Below are positions 38,370-46,910 of a stretch of DNA of 64,000 nucleotides, piece after piece. The stretch lies in the NCBI GenBank assembly GCA_016929335.1, contig JAFGIY010000025.1, forward strand, positions 1 through 64,000, in the 5' to 3' direction. Position 1 is the first letter of the stretch. Each line of letters opens with the position of its first letter. The stretch is from Acidobacteriota bacterium (lineage in GTDB: Bacteria > Acidobacteriota > UBA6911). Made by a program: the position numbers and the translations under genes. The notes below the pieces were generated by a model, which worked only from the letters and a program-made list of their open reading frames with translations, was not told where the DNA came from and did not search any database.

Positions 38370-40573
38370 GAGCAGTCCTGGTTGTTTTGATGCTGAGCTT
38401 GCCGATTGCCTTATTCGCCCAGGTAAAAACTGATCTACCGCTGCCGGTTTCGGGAAATGTCACTCTGCCGCTCGACGAATTTAACCGGCTGGTTGAACTG
38501 GCGAGCAAGCCCACGGTCAAGCCTGATGTTTCGCCGATTCCCTACGCGATCAAGCGGGCTGATCTGAAACTCCGCGTGGGGAACGATTCCGTACTGGGAA
38601 CGGTGCAATGCGACGGAGAGATATTCGTGAAGGGCGTCGCGAGAATTCCCCTACTGAATGCGCCGACTATTCTTGACGCTCGTCAGGCCGGCAAGGCGTT
38701 GCCGCTCGAGCAGCAGGGCGGAATGCAGACAGCCATACTGGCGGGTCCTGCTGAATTTTCTATCACGCTGGATACCGGCATACCGTTGATTATCGACGCT
38801 GGCCGCGCGTCGTTCAATCTGCCGGTTCCTGGGGCCGGGAGTTCGCAACTGTCGCTGGAGATACCCGGCGAGCACACCAACGTAAAAATCAATCCGGGCA
38901 TCATCACCGGCAGAAGCTCCAATAGCGGCCGGACAATCGTGGAAGCCACTCTGGTGCCCGGGCAGGCCGCCAATATCTGGTGGACTACGAGGGAAGTTGT
39001 CGTGCCGGCCGCACCCCGCGAAGCGCGATTTCTAACGAGCATGAAAACAATGGTGTCGGTGAACGAAACGGACCTGAGACTGGCAATCCTTGCAGATGTC
39101 ACTGTTGTTCAGGGCGAACCGGCTCAGTTCGAAATGGAGATTCCATCAGGATTCGAGATGACCGGCGTGACAGGCGCCACATTGGAATCGGAAGAAATGC
39201 AGTCCGGCAGCCTGATCTTGAAGGTCAACCAAACCGCGCTGCGAAATCACCAATTCCTGATTTCGATGGAGAAGCCGGTAAGCGTCGCTAAGACAACGAT
39301 CCCCTTCCTGAGCCTGAAAGGAGCACAGCGGGAAACAGGCGAAGTGCTTGTCGAGGGAGAGGGGACGATGGAGCTCAGCGCAACCGAAGGCGGAACGCTG
39401 AAACGGATGGATGTAAAGGAAACCAACGTCTATCTTCGGTCATTGGCCCGGCACCCACTGCACGCTGCATTCCGATATCATCGGCAGGCCGGTGATCCGC
39501 CAAGTCTGGCGCTGGCATGGACGCGCTTCCCAGACAATAAAGTCCTCGCCGCGGCTTCGGAGCGAGCCGTTATCACCACATTGGTAACATCCGAAGGCCG
39601 ATCTCTCACCGAAGTCAGTTTAACGGTGAAGAATCAAGCTCAGCCTTTTTTGAAAGTGGGGTTACCTTCAGGAGCCAGCATATTGACCGCGGAAGTTGCG
39701 GGAGAAAAGGTTAAACCGGTCCAGGGCGCCGACGGGAGCCGGGTGCCTCTTCTGCGGCCCGGGCTTCGCACCACCGGTTCCTATCAGGTGACGTATGTAT
39801 TCATGCATGCTGGAGCGCCGTTTGCAAAGAAAGGGGATTCCGAACTGAGCCTGCCGCGTATGGACATTCCCATAAGCCTCCTGCAGTGGGAGGTGTTCCT
39901 GCCGGAACTCTATAAGGTGAAGGACTTCGGCGGTGACGCGATATCAACGGACCTGCTGCCGCCCTCCGGCCGGATAGATATTGCCAGAGACGAACAATAC
40001 CCTTACGCAGAGCGGGTTGGGGCATGGCCCATAGGCGGAAACGTGAATATAGATCAACTGCTTCCAGGACAATTGGGCGGATTAGTAGTAGATCCGGCAA
40101 ACAGCGTGCTGCCCGGTGCGGAGGTGAAGGTTGTTAATGTGAGAACCGGAGCTTCGGTTACAACCTATACTGATGCAGCCGGTCGATGGGTAGCCTCCAA
40201 TATGTCCTCCGGCAACATCAAAGTAAGCGCCCGTATGCCCGGCTTCCAAAGCTCGACGCTCACGGATATAAACTATAACGCAGGCCGGCCACTCCGTTTA
40301 AACCTTGCCCTGCGACTGGCGTCAATCTCGACAATGGTAGAAGTTTCTGCAGCCGATTCCATAAGCGAATCGCAGCGAATCGATCGAGAGGTGAAGAAAA
40401 AGGCGACGGTGGAAAACCAGATTTCTTCCAATGTCGTAAATTTCCAGCGGCGCGCCGCAGGCGACTTGCCGATACGCGTGGATGTGCCGCGGACCGGCAA
40501 CTCCTATAGTTTTGTGAGGCCGCTCGTGCTCGATGAAGAGACCAGGGTGACCTTCAAATACAAAAGCAAGTAA
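38366..40573 (+). CDS. Large secreted protein with carboxypeptidase-regulatory-like domain
   Basis: 735 aa, coupled to the previous gene by ATGA. A short signal peptide (MRAVLVVLMLSLPIALFAQ) opens it. Residues ~570-655 form a CarboxypepD_reg-like Ig-type domain: GGLVVDPANSVLPGAEVKV, TYTDAAGRWVASNMSSGNIKV and LALRLASISTMVEVSA. That domain is abundant in Acidobacteriota TonB-dependent receptors, but no receptor barrel follows here. The N-terminal 550 residues parallel the partner protein (LARYxIRN-like strands). Probably a surface or periplasmic complex with its neighbour. Confidence 0.78.
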   Translation: MRAVLVVLMLSLPIALFAQVKTDLPLPVSGNVTLPLDEFNRLVELASKPTVKPDVSPIPYAIKRADLKLRVGNDSVLGTVQCDGEIFVKGVARIPLLNAPTILDARQAGKALPLEQQGGMQTAILAGPAEFSITLDTGIPLIIDAGRASFNLPVPGAGSSQLSLEIPGEHTNVKINPGIITGRSSNSGRTIVEATLVPGQAANIWWTTREVVVPAAPREARFLTSMKTMVSVNETDLRLAILADVTVVQGEPAQFEMEIPSGFEMTGVTGATLESEEMQSGSLILKVNQTALRNHQFLISMEKPVSVAKTTIPFLSLKGAQRETGEVLVEGEGTMELSATEGGTLKRMDVKETNVYLRSLARHPLHAAFRYHRQAGDPPSLALAWTRFPDNKVLAAASERAVITTLVTSEGRSLTEVSLTVKNQAQPFLKVGLPSGASILTAEVAGEKVKPVQGADGSRVPLLRPGLRTTGSYQVTYVFMHAGAPFAKKGDSELSLPRMDIPISLLQWEVFLPELYKVKDFGGDAISTDLLPPSGRIDIARDEQYPYAERVGAWPIGGNVNIDQLLPGQLGGLVVDPANSVLPGAEVKVVNVRTGASVTTYTDAAGRWVASNMSSGNIKVSARMPGFQSSTLTDINYNAGRPLRLNLALRLASISTMVEVSAADSISESQRIDREVKKKATVENQISSNVVNFQRRAAGDLPIRVDVPRTGNSYSFVRPLVLDEETRVTFKYKSK

Positions 40574-40588
40574 ACCTTTGGACAAAGT

Positions 40589-40620
40589 AGACGCGGCGTC
40601 TCGCCGCGTCTGCCATTTTT
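40589..40620. terminator. Strong terminator between convergent genes
   Basis: AGACGCGGCG (40589-40598), loop TCT, CGCCGCGTCT (40602-40611), then TGCCATTTTT. A 10-bp GC-rich stem with a plus-strand T-run ends the secreted-protein pair; the minus-strand ABC permease stops at 40619, inside the T-run. Confidence 0.85.
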
Positions 40621-42256
40621 AGGGTTCTTCCCGATTGCCTGTCCGGGCGCGTTCTTGCAAGCGTTCCAACGTGTAATCTGCCATGCGGAAATTTTTGATT
40701 TCGAACTTTTTGGAAAACTGACCGACATAATTTCGCTTTACGACTGCGAGACGGGCGTCTTTTAGCCAGGCATCATCGGGCATGAAGCTTTGCCTGCCGC
40801 CTGAATCCGGGGGAACCAGATAAAAGATCCATGATCTGCGGGTCAGATTGACTCCGGGAAGTATCAACGAGGTATTGAAGTCGCCCATTCCAGCGGTGGA
40901 ATCAAGTTGGAACGCTTGCCGTTGCGGACGATTCAATAAACAGAAAGATAACTCATTTCCGCTAGGCTGGCCGGCTGTCAGGCTTGAACGCTCCAGAATA
41001 ACTGCCAGGGGGCTTCCTGCTTCACGGTAGAGCTCGAAGTTAACGATTGTAATTGGGCCAGAGCCGGAATCAGCCTGTGCACCTTTGATCAGCGGAACTT
41101 CAGATATGATCGCATTTCGATATACTTCAAACTGCGCCTCGCCCGTGTAGGTTCCAGCCTGGTTGCCAAGATCCTTGTATTCGCGTTGAGAAACCCATAG
41201 AAACTGAATGAAGCTTCTCTGTTGATTCAAGACTGTCCATTCAAACTCCGGAAGCAAAGCGCGCAGGGCATCTGCACTGCCATACGTAGCCCAGGCACGA
41301 TTATCATATAAAAGCTCTCTTCCGTCTTGAAAATGGATATGACTGGTGAGGTTCCTTAACACGATTACCTGGTCAACAGGGATGTTCAATAAATCAAGCG
41401 CACCCACAATTGAACGATTTTGCTGAAAAAACGGAGCGTTGAACGGTGGAACGATAGTGTTCGTTTCCATCCTGGTAACAATCTTGATTGAATGAGCGGC
41501 ACTCTCGCCTTCCTTAGAATTGAAAGAAGAAGGGAGCAGAGTATCCCATAGGGAGTAATGACAACTCAACCAGGCCAGCGGGATGCCTGCGATCAGCAGC
41601 GTCCATGAACGGACTGTTTTCCGCGTGAGATACTGATGCACGACAGCGCCGATCGAGAGAACAAGATAGAGCAGTGCGCATATCCTGTAAGTCGTCATCC
41701 ATCCGTATTGCTGATTTACAATCGGCAAATAGTTGTTCAGCGCAGCCTGACAGACCACTGCTACTACTGCGGCTGCGAAAAAAGCTGTCAGGTTCGGCGT
41801 CAATACCGCCAGGGACGCGCAAACACAGATGATGGCCAGATGTATCGCAAGGGTTGCGAAAAGGAAGGGAAGAATTTGAGACGAGTTCATGCCGAAATGG
41901 AATAAGAGGATGAAATCGGCCGCAACTGGAACGATAACCAGAAATAGCAATGAGAACAGGCTCTTTGCGAGCAGCAGCGACTTCCGCGAAATCGGGCGGG
42001 TCAGCCAGAATCCGGATGTGCCTACCGGCGGATCCTCATGAATCAGCCGGACGATGATTGCCGTGATGATCAGGTACAGCACCAATAGCCCAAAGTCCGA
42101 GTAACGGAACGAAAAAGAATCTCTCCAACTATCAAAATCTATCGATTTCGCGCCCCACAGTTGAACCGTTTGAAGAACAAGAAAGGCAAGACCGACGCAC
42201 AACAGGATCCACAAAGCGCGCATATCTCTTTTCAAAATATGCAATATAACGGACAT
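40619..42256 (-). CDS. ABC transporter permease-like membrane protein
   Basis: 545 aa. Six or so TM helices fill residues 1-240 (for example ALWILLCVGLAFLVLQTVQLW and FGLLVLYLIITAIIVRLI), followed by a ~300-residue extracytoplasmic domain with no recognised fold. It starts one base after the ATPase gene. The set GntR-ATPase-permease is the layout of YtrA-type envelope-stress exporters, so export or self-protection is likely; the substrate is unknown. Confidence 0.82.
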   Translation of the reverse strand: MSVILHILKRDMRALWILLCVGLAFLVLQTVQLWGAKSIDFDSWRDSFSFRYSDFGLLVLYLIITAIIVRLIHEDPPVGTSGFWLTRPISRKSLLLAKSLFSLLFLVIVPVAADFILLFHFGMNSSQILPFLFATLAIHLAIICVCASLAVLTPNLTAFFAAAVVAVVCQAALNNYLPIVNQQYGWMTTYRICALLYLVLSIGAVVHQYLTRKTVRSWTLLIAGIPLAWLSCHYSLWDTLLPSSFNSKEGESAAHSIKIVTRMETNTIVPPFNAPFFQQNRSIVGALDLLNIPVDQVIVLRNLTSHIHFQDGRELLYDNRAWATYGSADALRALLPEFEWTVLNQQRSFIQFLWVSQREYKDLGNQAGTYTGEAQFEVYRNAIISEVPLIKGAQADSGSGPITIVNFELYREAGSPLAVILERSSLTAGQPSGNELSFCLLNRPQRQAFQLDSTAGMGDFNTSLILPGVNLTRRSWIFYLVPPDSGGRQSFMPDDAWLKDARLAVVKRNYVGQFSKKFEIKNFRMADYTLERLQERARTGNREEP

Positions 42257-42257
42257 A

Positions 42258-43181
42258 TTATTCTCCTTCTCCCGCAGCAGCCCTCTGCCGGCGCGTGAGA
42301 CTTATGAATATCGAGCGCAAGGACATGGGCGACATCGACAGGTTGGTGGCTTGTGGGAACATGTGCCGGGCGTACGCTTCGCTCTCACCTTCGCGATACC
42401 GGCTGTCGATGTAGCGGATGACGTTTCCGGCAGCTTGCGGTGAAAGCCAGTCTCCGGGCCACGGCACCGGGATCTGCTGCGGGCCGGGCACGGTGACTTC
42501 TACCTCCCGGAATCTCGCCTGAAGCTGTTCCAGATCTTCGGAAAACAAAAGCCTTCCGTTGTCGATGAATCCTATGTGATCGACGAGATTCTCGATGTCT
42601 TCCAGATCGTGAGACGAAATAAACAGCGTCCACCCTTCCTGTTCCGACAGCTCCAGCATGCCTTCGACCAGCTCTTCCCGCACTGCAACATCGAGTCCGC
42701 CGAAGGGTTCGTCCAGCACGAGCAGAGAAGGACGGTAGGCCAGCGCCGCGATCATGGCTGTCTTGAGCCGCATCCCCCGGGATAAGGATTTGATCTGCCG
42801 ATTCAGCGGCAGATCAAATGTCCGGATCAATTTGTTGCACAGGCCGTCATCCCATGTGGGATAAAGAGGTTTGCAGAACGCAAGCAGGCGCTCGACGGTC
42901 ATCCATCCCGGGAGCTTCTGGTTTTCGGATACATATCCAATTCTGGCCAGTTGCTCCGGACCGAGGCGTCTGGAATCAACTCCCAGGATTTCAGCCCTGC
43001 CGGAAGTCGGTTCCAGTATGTTCATGAGTGTGTGGATTGTCGTTGTCTTGCCGGCTCCGTTCGGACCCAGGAGCGCAAACAAGCTTCCTCTTGGAACCTC
43101 CACTGTCAGATCGCGGACCGCTTCGACCTTCCTGTAAAAATGTGACAGATGGTCTGTCGATATTGCCGAGTTCATTTTCAC
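42258..43181 (-). CDS. ABC transporter ATP-binding protein
   Basis: 307 aa. Walker A is GPNGAGKTTTIHTLMN; the signature is LSRGMRLKTAMIAALA (S-R-G rather than S-G-G); Walker B LLVLDEPFGGLD; the H-loop ISSHDLEDIE. The C-terminal ~70 residues extend past the NBD. Start overlaps the GntR stop by four bases. It energises the neighbouring permease. Confidence 0.95.
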   Translation of the reverse strand: MKMNSAISTDHLSHFYRKVEAVRDLTVEVPRGSLFALLGPNGAGKTTTIHTLMNILEPTSGRAEILGVDSRRLGPEQLARIGYVSENQKLPGWMTVERLLAFCKPLYPTWDDGLCNKLIRTFDLPLNRQIKSLSRGMRLKTAMIAALAYRPSLLVLDEPFGGLDVAVREELVEGMLELSEQEGWTLFISSHDLEDIENLVDHIGFIDNGRLLFSEDLEQLQARFREVEVTVPGPQQIPVPWPGDWLSPQAAGNVIRYIDSRYREGESEAYARHMFPQATNLSMSPMSLRSIFISLTRRQRAAAGEGE

Positions 43182-43603
43182 TCCTTGTCCCTGTCATCCT
43201 TTTTTGCCGGCGACGCGGACGCGTCCGCGGATAGCCGCACCCAATGTTCCTCGACGGCACTGAGCAGGGCGTCGAGATCCAGCGAAAGCCGCTTGGCCTC
43301 GACGACCAGGCGTTCCAGCTCGTTTTTAAGCAGAGCGCCTCGTTCCCGGGCCAGGGCGCGCGGCGCAGCGCAGACCACGGTTCCTATCCCCGGGCGAACC
43401 TCAAGCAGTCCCCGGCGGGTCAGCTCTGCAATGGCTTTGTGCGCCGTATTCGGATTGATCTTGAGCGCCTGACTCAGGGCTCGAACCGACGGGAACGGGT
43501 CTCCCGGGAGAAGCTGGCCGCAAACCATGCTCTTCTCCACCGCATAAATAATCTGCCTGTATGGCGAAATGCCCGGTTTCAACTGGACTTTAAACGGAAT
43601 CAT
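43178..43603 (-). CDS. GntR-family repressor, YtrA-like
   Basis: 141 aa. A winged helix-turn-helix occupies the N-terminal half: YRQIIYAVEKSMVCGQLLPGDPFPSVRALSQALKINPNTAHKAIAEL. The short C-terminal helix lacks an effector domain, as in the YtrA group. The gene is first in the operon and probably represses it; a near-palindrome sits on the promoter. Confidence 0.92.
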   Translation of the reverse strand: MIPFKVQLKPGISPYRQIIYAVEKSMVCGQLLPGDPFPSVRALSQALKINPNTAHKAIAELTRRGLLEVRPGIGTVVCAAPRALARERGALLKNELERLVVEAKRLSLDLDALLSAVEEHWVRLSADASASPAKKDDRDKE

Positions 43604-43639
43604 GGTGTACTAGTATAACTAATACACCTAGGACGTCAA
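43604..43639 (-). promoter_or_regulatory. GntR operon promoter with overlapping operator; likely leaderless start
   Basis: On the minus strand TTGACG (43639-43634), a 16-base spacer and TATACT (43617-43612). The near-palindrome GGTGTA-C-TAG / CTA-A-TACACC spans 43604-43628 over the -10. Transcription would begin about one or two bases before the ATG at 43603, so the mRNA is probably leaderless. Operator identity is inferred from symmetry. Confidence 0.7.
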
Positions 43640-43693
43640 GAAGATTTTTTATCCGACCGTGTCAGCGGGGCAGAATCGCCGGACAATTCAGCA

Positions 43694-43720
43694 GCCACGA
43701 ATTGCACGAATTTTCATGAA
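43694..43720 (+). repeat. Dispersed repeat copy
   Basis: GCCACGAATTGCACGAATTT then TCATGAA, in the spacer between the GntR operon and the spermidine-synthase-like gene. It carries the longer consensus with a third unit start. Confidence 0.75.
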
Positions 43721-43760
43721 GAAGCTGGAACCGGCGTTTCATGCGGAACAGATGGGTGTT

Positions 43761-44501
43761 TCATCTGAGGCTTTTAAGACGCATTGCGAGTTGTCTGAGC
43801 GAATTCTCAAATGGAATTTCGGGCTGAACTGCTGCAGCGGCCGAGATTATTTTGTGGCGCGTCGTTTTATTGGCAGGCGCGAAGTATAGGATATTGCGTG
43901 ATTTCAGGCAGGGCAGCCGCCAAAGCGGACCGACGATCGACTCGATTTTCTTCAGCAGGTCATCGCGTTTTTGCGTATCTTCGTTCAACCAGTTCATCGC
44001 CAATACGCCATCGTCAAGCAGGCATCGCCTGGCATTTCCGATGAATTCCTGCGTTGCGCACTGATCCGGGAACTGATCTCCGAGATATGTGTCGACTATG
44101 ACAATCCCGTATCGGGAAGTGCAGCGCTTCAGAAATCCGGCCGCATCTTCCAGATGAATCACGAGGCGGGGCAGCGCACGAATATCAAAATATGTGGCGG
44201 CCAGTTCCACGACGGCCGGATCAATTTCAACTGCATCCACCTCGATCTGCGGAAATGCCCGGAGCAACATGCGCGGGATGGAACCGCCGCCGAGCCCCAG
44301 GACAAGACAGGACTGTGCTTGAGGGCAGAATGCCAGTGCAGCCAGCATATTTCGCGCATATTCAAGCCCGGGCTGATGAGGGGCTCCGCTGTCAAAAACA
44401 CTGAGGCGGATCCCCGACTCGGACCAGAGCGTGATCGTCGCTCTGTCCCTCGTGACGATCAAGTCGTTTGCGAGGCCTCTGGTTCGGCAAAGGGTCTTCA
44501 T
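43761..44501 (-). CDS. Spermidine-synthase-like methyltransferase-fold protein
   Basis: 246 aa from the ATG at 44501; a GTG at 44549 lies inside a dispersed-repeat copy and would add residues unlike the family. The Rossmann site reads CLVLGLGGGSIPRML and VDAVEIDPAVVELA, then YGIVIVDTYLGDQFP. Key aspartates for a polyamine are not clearly placed, so aminopropyl transfer is uncertain. It follows the acyl-CoA dehydrogenase on the same strand. Confidence 0.78.
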   Translation of the reverse strand: MKTLCRTRGLANDLIVTRDRATITLWSESGIRLSVFDSGAPHQPGLEYARNMLAALAFCPQAQSCLVLGLGGGSIPRMLLRAFPQIEVDAVEIDPAVVELAATYFDIRALPRLVIHLEDAAGFLKRCTSRYGIVIVDTYLGDQFPDQCATQEFIGNARRCLLDDGVLAMNWLNEDTQKRDDLLKKIESIVGPLWRLPCLKSRNILYFAPANKTTRHKIISAAAAVQPEIPFENSLRQLAMRLKSLR

Positions 44502-44525
44502 ATTTGAAGAGAAAATCCGGCGGCA

Positions 44526-44550
44526 GCCACGAATTACACGAATTTTCACA
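44526..44550 (+). repeat. Dispersed repeat copy
   Basis: GCCACGAATTACACGAATTT then TCACA, between the acyl-CoA dehydrogenase stop and the spermidine-synthase-like start. It supplies the false upstream GTG of the latter. Confidence 0.75.
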
Positions 44551-44554
44551 AAAG

Positions 44555-45838
44555 CTAAATCGTCTCCGTCCCGAAGTAATATCTCGCAATCTCAATGAGA
44601 CGAAGAATCGGTCCGCCCACAACAATCTGACCGATTTTCAGATCCCTGAGCAGCTTTTCCATCCTTCCTTCTCTTGAATATCCATAAGAGCCCATGAGTT
44701 CGAGAGAACGGCTCACGGTATCCCATCCGAGTTCACCGACGACGTTCTGGACGGCGCTGGCTAATGCGACGCTCTTCGCTTCCCATGGGAAACCGTATGC
44801 ATCGGGGCGATCCATCCGTGCAGCCGCAAAGTAGAAAAACGCTTCCGCGGCGATGATGTTCTGGGCAACCCGCCCCAATTCATGGGCGATAGCGCCGTGC
44901 TCCTTCATCGGTTTTCCGGCGATCTCGCGGATATCCACATAATCCCTGAGAATTTCAAATGCCCTTTTCATGATGCCGAGCGGGAAAGCGGCGGATGTAA
45001 GCCGGCCTATGGTGATGTTTGCAAGAACCGATTTCAGATCGTCTTCAGGGTCCTGTTGTGCACGGTTTTCTTTCGGCGCCCTCACGTTTTCAAACCATAT
45101 ATCGCCATTTGTATCGATTGAGGCGCCCATCTTCCTGTACGGCTTGCTCGTTGATATTCCCGGCGAATCGGCAGGGACCAATATCTGTGCGATATTTTTT
45201 GGAAACTCTTCGCCTTCCACCGAGCAGAGAACCCTGAACCACTTTGCTTCCCTGAAACCGGACGGCCACAACTTATGCCCGTTGATGACCCACTCGTTTC
45301 CTTCCAGCCGGGCGCGCGTCCGGATCTGAGCGCCTTTCAGCTTCATGTCCTCAACCGATCCTCCCGCATGTGGTTCGGTGATGGCACTCGTGATAATAAA
45401 GACTTCGTCTCCGAGCAGGAAAGGGGCAAGCTTTTTTAACAGGACTTCATTCGGCTTGGGAATGGTTATTGCCGCAATAGACCATGGGCTGATGAAACCC
45501 GTACTGGCAAGGCCGTAGTCCCCGCGGGCGACTTCCTGGATTGTTGCCGCTATTTCGACGGTTGATCCTCCGCCCGATCCGCCGAACTCCGGCGGCAGAA
45601 AAGATTTTTGGAGGCCCAGGTCGATCAGCAGTTTCTTCCACAGATCATGAACGAAGGTTTGTTCCTTCCTTTCCGTCCAGTCCCAGTAGTCATCAATCTC
45701 CTCGGCGCGGGGAAGGACTTCATTGTCCACAAATTTTCTCAAGGTCCGACAAAACATCCTGATTTCATCCGATATCAGATGATCAGGCCTTAAAAAATCA
45801 TCGATTCCTCTGATCTGCGATGTTGATGTCTTTGCCAT
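44555..45838 (-). CDS. Acyl-CoA dehydrogenase
   Basis: 427 aa. Flavin-dependent alpha-beta oxidation of an acyl-CoA. Middle-domain ITSAITEPHAGGSVEDMK, the segment VINGHKLWPSGFREAKWFRVLC, and the C-terminal helical SVALASAVQNVVGELGWDTVSRSLELMGSYGYSREGRMEKLLRDLKIGQIVVG are typical; GY-S-E-x-R-M near the end is usual. GAGG lies six bases before the ATG. Chain-length class cannot be told. Confidence 0.93.
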   Translation of the reverse strand: MAKTSTSQIRGIDDFLRPDHLISDEIRMFCRTLRKFVDNEVLPRAEEIDDYWDWTERKEQTFVHDLWKKLLIDLGLQKSFLPPEFGGSGGGSTVEIAATIQEVARGDYGLASTGFISPWSIAAITIPKPNEVLLKKLAPFLLGDEVFIITSAITEPHAGGSVEDMKLKGAQIRTRARLEGNEWVINGHKLWPSGFREAKWFRVLCSVEGEEFPKNIAQILVPADSPGISTSKPYRKMGASIDTNGDIWFENVRAPKENRAQQDPEDDLKSVLANITIGRLTSAAFPLGIMKRAFEILRDYVDIREIAGKPMKEHGAIAHELGRVAQNIIAAEAFFYFAAARMDRPDAYGFPWEAKSVALASAVQNVVGELGWDTVSRSLELMGSYGYSREGRMEKLLRDLKIGQIVVGGPILRLIEIARYYFGTETI

Positions 45839-45932
45839 TTTGAGCCTCTTTTATGTGTAAAGGGGGTTGCGGCACAAAAGAACAGGCTGCCCTCCGGTTT
45901 GTGGAATAAATCTCAATGTCCGATAACGGGTA

Positions 45933-46910
45933 TTATCCTGGATCCTCAATTTTCTTGATGGCGCCGGCAACGCAGTTCGCAACCTTTTCTACGGGATCCT
46001 GAACGCAGGCGCGCAGATTCGGCAAAGCGGATTGTGCGTTCGCGCCATAGCTTGACAGCGCAACGGCTGCGGCATAGCGGACGTCGGCGGCCGGATCGTT
46101 CAAGCGCAATGTGATATCCGGCACTACCTGCGTGTATGGCGCCCGTATGCGGGCCAGCGTCAATACGGCTGCCGTTCGAACGGTCTCATCAGGATCGGCG
46201 AGGCATCGAAGAAGATCCGGAATTGCGGGATGGGCCCCTTCTCCAAGGGCGGCCATCTTCTCCGCCGCCGTTTTTCGGACCGACGGATCCGGATTTCTCA
46301 ATGCATTTAACAAAATTGGAAGACCACGCTGTGGATCTCCGGTTAGACAGGAGATGGCAGCGGCACAGGCTAATTGAAGCTGCAGAGAAGATTTGGCGGC
46401 CAGCGCTTCTGCTTCCGGAACGCCAGCCTCAGCAGGACGGCCGATCATCGCGAGTGATTCCACGGCTGCGGCGGCCGTATCCGGGTTCGGGAACCTGAGC
46501 ATGATCCGAAGATCCGGGACCGCAGATGTGCCGATTTTGGCAAGCGCAACGGCTGCGGCGTTGCGCAGGTTTTCATCCGGCGAAGTCAGACAACGGCACA
46601 AGCCGCGCACGGAGGATGCCGCCGGAGGTCCGATGCCTGCAATCAAAACCGCAGCCACTGCGCGCACACTGTCGGGCTGCTGCGGATCGAGAGCCGCAGG
46701 AAAATATTCCGCCGCCGGAGCACCGATGCGGGCAAGCAGAATAAGCGCAGGAATGCGCAGCGCCTCCGATGGATCGTTCAGGCAGGCGGCAACGGCACGC
46801 ATATGAGGCGACGTATCCGATTCCGATTGGATAAGCTCGGCTAATGCGGCTGCGCGCACATCGCTTTGATCGCCGGCAAGTCGTTTGCCGATGTCTGCTT
46901 TTTGTTCCAT
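45933..46910 (-). CDS. HEAT-repeat protein coupled to vgrG
   Basis: 325 aa from the ATG at 46910, which overlaps the vgrG stop as TGATG. Almost the whole chain is tandem ~31-residue HEAT/PBS-lyase-like repeats (for example DPSVRKTAAEKMAALGEGAHPAIPDLLRCL and DETVRTAAVLTLARI). No catalytic motif. Its place directly after vgrG suggests an adaptor or chaperone for a spike-borne cargo, or an immunity-type partner. Confidence 0.82.
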   Translation of the reverse strand: MEQKADIGKRLAGDQSDVRAAALAELIQSESDTSPHMRAVAACLNDPSEALRIPALILLARIGAPAAEYFPAALDPQQPDSVRAVAAVLIAGIGPPAASSVRGLCRCLTSPDENLRNAAAVALAKIGTSAVPDLRIMLRFPNPDTAAAAVESLAMIGRPAEAGVPEAEALAAKSSLQLQLACAAAISCLTGDPQRGLPILLNALRNPDPSVRKTAAEKMAALGEGAHPAIPDLLRCLADPDETVRTAAVLTLARIRAPYTQVVPDITLRLNDPAADVRYAAAVALSSYGANAQSALPNLRACVQDPVEKVANCVAGAIKKIEDPG

